DNA of 9,072 nt. Source: Actinomycetota bacterium (lineage in GTDB: Bacteria; Actinomycetota; Actinomycetes; Streptosporangiales; Streptosporangiaceae). Where the stretch lies: positions 1-9,072 of the forward strand of contig DPMS01000606.1 in NCBI GenBank assembly GCA_003541285.1, written 5' to 3'. Position numbers and translations under genes: made by a program. The notes under the pieces were generated by a model, which made no database searches, had not been told where the DNA came from, and saw nothing but the letters and a program-made list of their open reading frames with translations. Positions within the stretch are counted from its first letter, which is position 1. Every line of letters begins with the position of its first letter. Positions 3,689 through 9,072 of the stretch are shown here, one piece after another.

Positions 3689-6600
3689 TCAGCTGCAGCC
3701 GCTGGTGGCACCGCAGCCTTCGCAGACGTAGCAGCTGCCTGCGGGGCGCATCTTGGTGCCGCAGGTCAGGCACAGCGGGGCGTCCGCGGTGCGGCCCTGA
3801 TGCGACTCCAGTACCTCCATCGAGCTGTGCAGTCCCGGCTGCGGCTGCGCTGGCGGCTGCGCGGCCCGGCCGGCCTGGGCGGCAGGCTCGCGCTTCGGCT
3901 GCGCACGCTCGACCGGCGCGGACTGGGCCATCTCGGTGGTGTCCTGGTCTTCCGTCAGCGCGGCCGGGTCCTCCCCGGCCAGCTGAGCGGTCCGCTCGGC
4001 GGCGGACAGGATCCCCATCTCGGCCCGGGTCTCATACGGCAGATGATCGAGCGCCAGCCGCCGGAACACGTAGTCCATCACCGAACTGGCGATCCGGATG
4101 TCCGGGTCATCGGTGATGCCGGCCGGCTCGAACCGCATGTTGGTGAACTTCCCCACCCACTTCTCCAGCGGCACCCCGTACTGGAGGCTGATGGAGATCG
4201 CCATCGAGAACGCGTCCATCACGCCGGCCAGGGTGGACCCCTGCTTGCCGAGCTTGAGGAAGACCTCGCCCACACCGTCGTCGGGGTAGCTGGAAGCGGT
4301 CATGTAGCCTTCCGCGCCGGCGACCGAGAACCGGGTCACCGTGGCTGGGCGCTGCTTTGGCAGGCGCCGCCGCACCGGACGGACATCGTGTGAAGCCGCG
4401 GCGGCCTCTGCCGTCTGGGTCTTCTTCCTGCCGTCCGACAGCGGCTGCCCGACCTTGCAGTTGTCGCGGTAGACCGCCAGCGCCTTCAGGCCGAGCTTCC
4501 ATCCCTCGAAGTAGATGGACTCGATGTCCTCGACCGTGGCCGACTCGGGCAGGTTCACCGTGTTGTGGTTGACGATGCCATTCGCTATGAAGGCATGCGT
4601 CTCCGGCACCGAGAGATCGAAGACCTCGGCCTCGCCAGCGTCAGCGATGGTAGCCACTTGTGAAAAGTGCAGGTTGCCGTCCAGAACCTGGCGCAACCAT
4701 CCCGGCAGTTCCACGCCGGGAAGCGTCGAGACACGCTCGAGGGTGGACCGCGTCACCTGCTGTGTCCGGTGATCAAGAAGGAACTTGAACGCGTTCCGCC
4801 AGCTCAGTACATAGTCCTTCCCCTGACGGCCGAGCGGGATGAGCTGGTAGAGCTCATGTCCCGATATCCCCGGGACGATGTCCGCGGTACCGGGCTTGAA
4901 ACTCATCTCCAGATACCCCGCCGCCCGAGCCGCCTTGTCCGGCTCCAGGAAGGGAACCAGGCTCGCCATGAGCTGTCCCTGGGTTCCCGCGGCGTAGACC
5001 TCGTCGTAGTCCCTGCCGTTGGTTTTGTTGTGCTTGGTGACACGTCCGTGCAAGACGCCCAGGTTGGTCATGACAGCCTGAAGATCATCGAGAAGACCGC
5101 GGCTGTCCAGGCAGATAGCCCACTTAGGGGCTGCCGATGTCGTGACATAAGCGCCGAGCGCAAGCCCCTGCAGGAACGCGAGCACCATCGCCCGCGGCGA
5201 GCGCAGTACGGCGTCGGGGATGCGCTTGCCGGATGAGCGCGTACCGCATCCGAGCGTGGTCATGAACTCCACCACTGCCTTGGACGAAACCACCACTGCC
5301 GGGCATTTGCCGGGCTCTGCGGTGATCCTTGCCCTCAGGCCAAATACGGACAGCCACGCCTGCCGGACCCGCTCCAGCACCTCGGGCACCGAATTGGTGA
5401 TCGTGATGGTCCAGTTGCTGCGGCTCGTGTGCCCCTCGGAGGCATAGGCCCCGAGCAGGAACGCCAGTTCTTCTGACATCTCTTCGGGGAGGGTGACGGC
5501 CTTCTGGGTGCCGCACCGTGACGGAACGCCGAATCCGGGAAGCCGCGCCGCGCTAGATGCCCACAACTCTGCCCCGTATTGCATGGCGACAGAGTCGGCC
5601 TCCGTGATGTCAGCCAGCGCCTTCCACTCCAGACCACCGTCGCCCGCGACGAGCAACCGGTGTGGCAACGTTCCGGTAATGGTGTGACCGGAGCGAAGCG
5701 TGACTCGCCGGACATGGCGTGTCCCGCCGTAGTAGAAGGCATCCGTCTTCCGGTCACCGTCCAGGGAGGAGATGACCAGATGCTCCGTACGGAAGCTGTC
5801 CTCGGGTTCTCCCTGGTGGAGACTGCCGATCCGGACCAGTCCCTCGGCGGAGGCCACGAGCGTGCCGCCCACGACGCACTTGGAGATGGCCCCGCTCAGC
5901 CCGGGCTGGACAGCGGCCATCATCCGGACGTGGCCCATCGGGCTGATGGCCCGCTCGCCCATCGCGCAGTCGAAGACCTCGTAGTGTTCGGGGCGCAGGC
6001 CGGGTGCGTCGATCACATGGCCGTGCTCGGCGATGTACTCGGTGATGGCCTCGATCTGCTCGGGCTGGTAGCCGAGGCTCTTCAGGGCGCGCGGGACCGT
6101 CTGGTTGACGATCTGCATGGAGCCGCCGCCGACGAGCTTCTTGAACTTCACCAGCGCCAGGTCAGGCTCGACACCAGTGGTGTCACAGTCCATCATGAGG
6201 CCTATGGTGCCAGTAGGCGCGAGCAGGCTGGCTTGTGCGTTCCTGTAGCCATTCTTCTCGCCGGACGCCAGGCATTCCTTCCAGGCCGTGACGGCCGCCG
6301 CGTGAATCTCACGGTCCATGCCGCCGAGGGTCTTGATCTGGTGGCAGGCGTCGGCGTGCTTGCGCATCACCCGCTTGTGGGCGAAGGCGTTGCGCTCGTA
6401 ACCGTCGTACGGGCCGACGACGGTGGCGAGTTCGGTGGACCGGCGGTAGGCGGTGCCGGTCATGAGGGAAGTGATCGCGGCAGCGATCGCCCGGCCGCCC
6501 TCGGAGTCGTAGGCATGTCCTGTGGCCATCAGCAGCGCGCCGAGATTCGCATAGCCGATGCCGAGCTGACGATAGGCCCGTGTAATGGCAGATATTTTCT

Positions 6601-7861
6601 CGGTCGGGAAGTCGGCGAAGCAGATGGAAATATCCATCGCCGTGATGATCAGCTCGGTGACCTGCTCGAACCGCTTTATATCAAAGCTGTTCTCCTCGCT
6701 GAGGAATTTAAGAAGGTTAATGCTCGCCAGATTGCACGAAGAATTATCTAGGTGGACGTACTCGGAACAAGGATTACTTGCAGTAATTCTTCCCGACTCG
6801 GGGCACGTGTGCCATTCGTTGATTGTGTCGTCGTATTGAATTCCCGGGTCGGCGCATTCCCAGGCGGCCTGGGCCATCTTGCGGAACAGGTCCCTGGCGT
6901 TGATGGTCTCGATCGGCTCACCGGTCCGCCGGGCCGCCAGATCGAACGTGCCGCCTGCCTCGACGGCCTGCATGAACTCGGCGGACACCCGCACCGAGTT
7001 GTTGGCGTTCTGGTACTGGACGCTGGTGATGTCCTTGCCGCCGAGGTCCATGTCATACCCGGCGTCGCGCAGGACCCGGATCTTGTCCTCTTCCCGGGCC
7101 TTGGTCTGGATGAACTCCTCGACGTCGGGGTGGTCCACGTCGAGGACGACCATCTTGGCGGCCCGCCGGGTGGCGCCGCCGGACTTGATGGTCCCGGCGG
7201 AGGCGTCAGCGCCGCGCATGAAGGAGACCGGCCCGCTCGCCGTGCCGCCCGAGGAGAGCAGTTCCCTGCTGGAACGGATCCGGGACAGGTTCACCCCGGC
7301 GCCGGATCCGCCCTTGAAGATCAGGCCCTCTTCCTTGTACCACTCCAGGATCGAGTCCATCGTGTCGTCAACGGCCAGGATGAAACACGCCGATACCTGC
7401 TGGGGGGACTCGGTGCCGACGTTGAACCAGACCGGCGAGTTGAAGCTGAAGATCTGGTGGATGAGCGCGTGCTTGAGTTCGTGGTCGAAGATCCCGGCGT
7501 CCTTGGGGGTGGCGAAATAGCCGTGCTTGAGCCCGGCGGCCACGTACACGCCGACGACGCGGTCGACCAGTTGTCTGAGGCTCCACTCGCGCTGTGGCGT
7601 GCCGACCGCGCCGCGGAAGTACTTGGTGGTGACGATGTTGGCGGCGTTCACCGACCAGAAGTCTGGGAACTCGACGCCATGCTGCTCGAAGTTGACCGAG
7701 CCGTCCCGCCAGTTGGTCATGACCACATCGCGGCGTTCCCAGGTGACGTCGTCGTAGGGGTGAACGCCATCGGTGGTGTGGATGCGCCGCATGGTGAGCC
7801 CCTTACGGGCGCTCTTGCCGTCCCGTGCCGCGGATCCGCTCGCCGTCTCGGTCATTGCCAT
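3689..7861 (-). CDS. nrdJ: Adenosylcobalamin-dependent (class II) ribonucleotide reductase with an in-frame intein
   Basis: The 1390-residue precursor yields a 951-residue reductase after removal of a 439-residue intein (residues 662-1100). The enzyme reduces ribonucleotides to deoxyribonucleotides in the cytoplasm using a B12-derived radical, without oxygen. Active-site residues match Thermotoga NrdJ: Cys159 (QVSACFIL) and Cys376 (SSCNLASINL) are the substrate-reducing pair; Asn363, Cys365 (thiyl radical) and Glu367 lie in NPCSE. GGSGAGVNLSRIRSSRE (184-200) is present. A Pro/Ala/Gln linker leads to a Cys-rich tail (CLTCGTKM, then CYVCEGCGATSGCS) that relays electrons from thioredoxin. Two ATGs compete: the one at 7859-7861 abuts AAGGGGG, while the one at 7853-7855 is six bases from it and is the more likely start. 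nrdR ends 71 bases upstream, so the two are probably one operon under NrdR control. Third-position base usage changes sharply around residues 341-430. Confidence 0.97.
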   Translation of the reverse strand: MAMTETASGSAARDGKSARKGLTMRRIHTTDGVHPYDDVTWERRDVVMTNWRDGSVNFEQHGVEFPDFWSVNAANIVTTKYFRGAVGTPQREWSLRQLVDRVVGVYVAAGLKHGYFATPKDAGIFDHELKHALIHQIFSFNSPVWFNVGTESPQQVSACFILAVDDTMDSILEWYKEEGLIFKGGSGAGVNLSRIRSSRELLSSGGTASGPVSFMRGADASAGTIKSGGATRRAAKMVVLDVDHPDVEEFIQTKAREEDKIRVLRDAGYDMDLGGKDITSVQYQNANNSVRVSAEFMQAVEAGGTFDLAARRTGEPIETINARDLFRKMAQAAWECADPGIQYDDTINEWHTCPESGRITASNPCSEYVHLDNSSCNLASINLLKFLSEENSFDIKRFEQVTELIITAMDISICFADFPTEKISAITRAYRQLGIGYANLGALLMATGHAYDSEGGRAIAAAITSLMTGTAYRRSTELATVVGPYDGYERNAFAHKRVMRKHADACHQIKTLGGMDREIHAAAVTAWKECLASGEKNGYRNAQASLLAPTGTIGLMMDCDTTGVEPDLALVKFKKLVGGGSMQIVNQTVPRALKSLGYQPEQIEAITEYIAEHGHVIDAPGLRPEHYEVFDCAMGERAISPMGHVRMMAAVQPGLSGAISKCVVGGTLVASAEGLVRIGSLHQGEPEDSFRTEHLVISSLDGDRKTDAFYYGGTRHVRRVTLRSGHTITGTLPHRLLVAGDGGLEWKALADITEADSVAMQYGAELWASSAARLPGFGVPSRCGTQKAVTLPEEMSEELAFLLGAYASEGHTSRSNWTITITNSVPEVLERVRQAWLSVFGLRARITAEPGKCPAVVVSSKAVVEFMTTLGCGTRSSGKRIPDAVLRSPRAMVLAFLQGLALGAYVTTSAAPKWAICLDSRGLLDDLQAVMTNLGVLHGRVTKHNKTNGRDYDEVYAAGTQGQLMASLVPFLEPDKAARAAGYLEMSFKPGTADIVPGISGHELYQLIPLGRQGKDYVLSWRNAFKFLLDHRTQQVTRSTLERVSTLPGVELPGWLRQVLDGNLHFSQVATIADAGEAEVFDLSVPETHAFIANGIVNHNTVNLPESATVEDIESIYFEGWKLGLKALAVYRDNCKVGQPLSDGRKKTQTAEAAAASHDVRPVRRRLPKQRPATVTRFSVAGAEGYMTASSYPDDGVGEVFLKLGKQGSTLAGVMDAFSMAISISLQYGVPLEKWVGKFTNMRFEPAGITDDPDIRIASSVMDYVFRRLALDHLPYETRAEMGILSAAERTAQLAGEDPAALTEDQDTTEMAQSAPVERAQPKREPAAQAGRAAQPPAQPQPGLHSSMEVLESHQGRTADAPLCLTCGTKMRPAGSCYVCEGCGATSGCS
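4562..5878 (-). other. Intein in NrdJ with a degenerate LAGLIDADG endonuclease
   Basis: The 439-residue insert sits between SGAISK and TVNLPE of the reductase. Splicing motifs are present in order: Cys1 with CVVGGTLVASAEGLVRIGSL (block A), GHTITGTLPHRLLV with Thr70 and His73 (block B), VFDLSVPETHAFIANG (block F), IVNHN with His438 and Asn439 (block G), and Thr as the first residue after it. It should therefore splice. Residues about 138-300 are a two-motif LAGLIDADG homing endonuclease. Motif one, LLGAYASEG, keeps an acid (Glu148). Motif two, FLQGLALGAY (235-244), has Ala and Tyr where families have Asp-Gly, so the catalytic acid is missing. DNA cleavage is probably lost or reduced to nicking. 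Codon usage inside the intein is as GC-rich as most of nrdJ, so it is either long resident or came from a similar genome. Confidence 0.95.
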
Positions 7862-7932
7862 CCCCCTTCTGGAGCCTGCGCCCCGCTGGGCCCGACCAGG
7901 CCCGTCCGATTGTGTGGTGTCTGCCCTGGGTT

Positions 7933-8403
7933 TCAGGGCGTCAGCACGGTGGCCGACTGATGCGCAGAACGGAGTGCCGCGATTTCTTCCTCGAAATCAG
8001 CGAGCGACTCGAAGCCCCGGTAGACCGAGGCGAAACGCAGGTACGCGACCTCATCGAGCTCGCGAAGCGGGCCCAGGATTGCCAGGCCCACGTCGTGGGA
8101 GGGGACCTCCGCGCATCCCCGGCCCCTGATGGCGTCCTCCACCTGCTGTGCCAGGATCGCCAGCTGGTCCTCGGTCACCGGCCTGCCCTGGCAGGCGCGG
8201 CGGACCCCGTTGACGATCTTGTCCCTGGTGAACGGCTCGGTCGCCCCGCTCCGCTTGGCCACCATCAGGATCACGGACTCCTGCGTGGTGAACCTCCGGC
8301 CACAGGCCGGGCAGGACCTGCGGCGCCGGATGGCGGCGCCGTCATCAGCGGTCCGGCTGTCGATGACGCGGCTGTCCGGATGCCTGCAGAACGGGCAGAA
8401 CAC
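7933..8403 (-). CDS. nrdR: NrdR, transcriptional repressor of ribonucleotide reductase genes
   Basis: The 156-residue protein opens with a zinc ribbon: MFCPFCRHPDSRVIDSR holds Cys3 and Cys6, RRRRSCPACGRRFTT holds Cys31 and Cys34. An ATP-cone follows (about 46-136: VAKRSGATEPFTRDKIVNG, then RRACQGRPVTEDQLAILAQQ) that senses ATP/dATP. NrdR binds paired NrdR boxes when dATP is high and shuts off RNR genes. Length and layout are standard. It starts with GTG at 8401-8403, behind GGGGGAGG five bases away. Two NrdR-box-like sites stand 33-80 bases upstream, so the gene and nrdJ behind it are probably autoregulated. The short hairpin GCCCTG/CAGGGC (7923-7939) spans its stop codon and might slightly reduce read-through into nrdJ. 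Confidence 0.97.
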   Translation of the reverse strand: MFCPFCRHPDSRVIDSRTADDGAAIRRRRSCPACGRRFTTQESVILMVAKRSGATEPFTRDKIVNGVRRACQGRPVTEDQLAILAQQVEDAIRGRGCAEVPSHDVGLAILGPLRELDEVAYLRFASVYRGFESLADFEEEIAALRSAHQSATVLTP

Positions 8404-8435
8404 GCGTACCTCCCCCGGTTGCCGAGTCTCTGGCT

Positions 8436-8451
8436 ACACAACCTGTGGAGA
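8436..8451 (-). promoter_or_regulatory. NrdR box 2 (proximal to nrdR)
   Basis: The minus strand reads TCTCCACAGGTTGTGT, which fits the right half (TTGTGT) of the 16-base NrdR box, ACAC-A-AT-T-GTGT type; the left half is poor. It is offset by exactly 32 bases from the upstream box, about three helical turns, the known geometry for cooperative NrdR binding. Confidence 0.55.
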
Positions 8452-8467
8452 AACTACAGCTGTGTAA

Positions 8468-8483
8468 CTACTAGATGTTGTGT
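8468..8483 (-). promoter_or_regulatory. NrdR box 1 (distal from nrdR)
   Basis: The minus strand reads ACACAACATCTAGTAG, a good fit to the left half and centre of the NrdR-box consensus. Between the two boxes, AACTACAGCTGTGTAAC (8452-8468) is itself a near-palindrome around CAGCTG. The nrdRJ promoter should lie in this region, but I could not fix -10 and -35 boxes. Confidence 0.6.
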
Positions 8484-8561
8484 TCACGGTAGAACAGTGG
8501 CGCTCAGCGCGCAAGCGCGACCCTCCGGCCTGATCCCGCCGGCTGACGGCTGTCCCCCGAA

Positions 8562-8576
8562 GCGGCTGGTAGCCGC
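8562..8576 (-). terminator. Hairpin after the LysM gene, possible terminator
   Basis: GCGGCT and AGCCGC form a 6-base-pair stem with a 3-base loop 44 bases downstream of the LysM gene stop. A second small stem, CCGGC/GCCGG (8525-8542), follows. There is no T tract. The interval 8484-8561 holds no other recognisable element. Confidence 0.3.
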
Positions 8577-8620
8577 GCCAGAATTGGCAGGCTGGCTGCG
8601 CCGCGCCCGGCGTGTCGAAC

Positions 8621-9070
8621 TCACCCCCGCGGTACCCACAGTCGCTCACCTGGCTCGATGCCAGTCCCGCTGAGCGCGTTGAGCTCGATGATCTGCTGCA
8701 CGACGATACGCGGGTCGGCGCTGGGCTGTGCCCGCAACGCGATGGACCACAAGGACTCGCCTGGATGCACCACGACCGGGGTCAGATTCCGGTGCACCGC
8801 ACCCGGCGGCGAGCCTGCGCTGGCAGCCTGTGCCCTGGCAGGCTGTGCCCTGGCCGCGGCAGCAAGCCAGAGCAGGACTGCTGCCAGCAGGACGGCCACC
8901 GTGAGCAGGCCCCTGACCACAATCCGGCCCCGCCGGGTGAGACGCACCGAGGCGGCGCGCTGTGCCTGCCGGGAAACCGCAAGACCTATCCCACGCTGCT
9001 GTGAGACGCCCACCCGTGCGGATACGCCGGTCCCCGGCACGCCAGCCCCCCACACGCCGGCCCGTGACAC
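8621..9070 (-). CDS. LysM-domain membrane protein beside nrdR (Rv2719c/YneA-like)
   Basis: Up to 149 residues are read from a GTG at 9068-9070. There is no visible ribosome binding site, and the frame is still open at the window edge, so the true start may lie either way (a GTG at 9011-9013 is one alternative). Residues about 42-50 are basic (VRLTRRGR). Residues 51-73 form one membrane helix (VVRGLLTVAVLLAAVLLWLA), followed by an Ala/Pro-rich stalk outside the cell. Residues about 98-148 form a LysM domain (VVVHPGESLWSIALRAQ, then IELNALSGTGIEPGERLWVP) that binds peptidoglycan. There is no hydrolase domain. In mycobacteria the gene in this position, Rv2719c, is a DNA-damage-induced LysM protein next to lexA that slows division. 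That role is inferred from position and domain. lexA would lie beyond the right edge. Confidence 0.85.
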   Translation of the reverse strand: MSRAGVWGAGVPGTGVSARVGVSQQRGIGLAVSRQAQRAASVRLTRRGRIVVRGLLTVAVLLAAVLLWLAAAARAQPARAQAASAGSPPGAVHRNLTPVVVHPGESLWSIALRAQPSADPRIVVQQIIELNALSGTGIEPGERLWVPRG

Positions 9071-9072
9071 GC

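Noticed and set aside
3235..4116. Long plus-strand open frame across the small gene and nrdJ end
   Set aside because: It is antisense to supported genes, Arg/Pro-rich, and follows the codon bias of the minus-strand genes; no family resemblance.
7862..7932. Looked for a cobalamin riboswitch or separate promoter between nrdR and nrdJ
   Set aside because: Only 71 bases, with small stems and no B12-box-like sequence; the genes are more simply one operon.
5579..7960. Two long plus-strand open frames opposite nrdJ (390 and 402 residues)
   Set aside because: They are mirror shadows of GC-rich nrdJ codons; the minus-strand reading has clear NrdJ and intein motifs throughout.
8484..8620. Looked for a LexA/SOS box linked to the LysM gene
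   Set aside because: This is downstream of the LysM gene and shows no GAAC-N-GTTC palindrome; its promoter would be beyond the right edge.
1..9072. tRNA or rRNA genes, CRISPR arrays, transposase or integrase genes
   Set aside because: No cloverleaf, no regularly spaced repeats and no DDE or recombinase motifs were seen on either strand.

Overview
The window is GC-rich DNA from an actinobacterium. The clearest evidence is the block LysM protein - nrdR - nrdJ on the minus strand. This matches the neighbourhood of lexA in mycobacteria (Rv2719c-Rv2718c) and the lexA-nrdR-nrdJ order of Streptomyces. GTG/TTG starts and strong C/G third-position bias fit. I cannot name the genus. All intact genes are on the minus strand, so transcription runs from high to low coordinates.

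Right part (3689-9072), core metabolism. A LysM membrane protein (start unresolved near the window edge) is followed by a spacer carrying two NrdR-box-like sites 32 bp apart. Next come nrdR (Zn-ribbon/ATP-cone repressor) and nrdJ, the adenosylcobalamin-dependent class II ribonucleotide reductase. nrdR and nrdJ look like one operon that supplies dNTPs and is autoregulated by NrdR. nrdJ is interrupted in frame by a 439-residue intein (4562-5878). Its splicing residues look complete, but its second LAGLIDADG motif has lost the acidic residue. A separate A/T-ending codon island sits on the reductase active-site motif NPCSE, a place where other NrdJ proteins carry inteins.

Middle part (955-3660), accessory genes. 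Downstream of nrdJ are a GC hairpin, a 43-residue lysine-rich protein with an excellent ribosome binding site, and two tandem strong hairpins. Then come a class II Fic protein with a C-terminal winged helix and a two-gene toxin-antitoxin module (RHH antitoxin, PIN toxin). The antitoxin has an unusual ~100-residue N-terminal extension and a perfect 17-bp palindrome just before its start. Short direct repeats flank the toxin-antitoxin module, and a different pair flanks the Fic/small-protein unit, suggesting that these units came and went as cassettes.

Left part (1-954). The 5' end of an amidase-signature gene (nitrile-pathway type) runs off the left edge. Between it and the toxin-antitoxin module are two truncated remnants facing away from each other: the C-terminus of a sigma factor (minus strand) and a frameshifted C-terminus of an alpha/beta hydrolase (plus strand), joined near position 606. 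No tRNA, rRNA, CRISPR array, transposase or integrase was seen.
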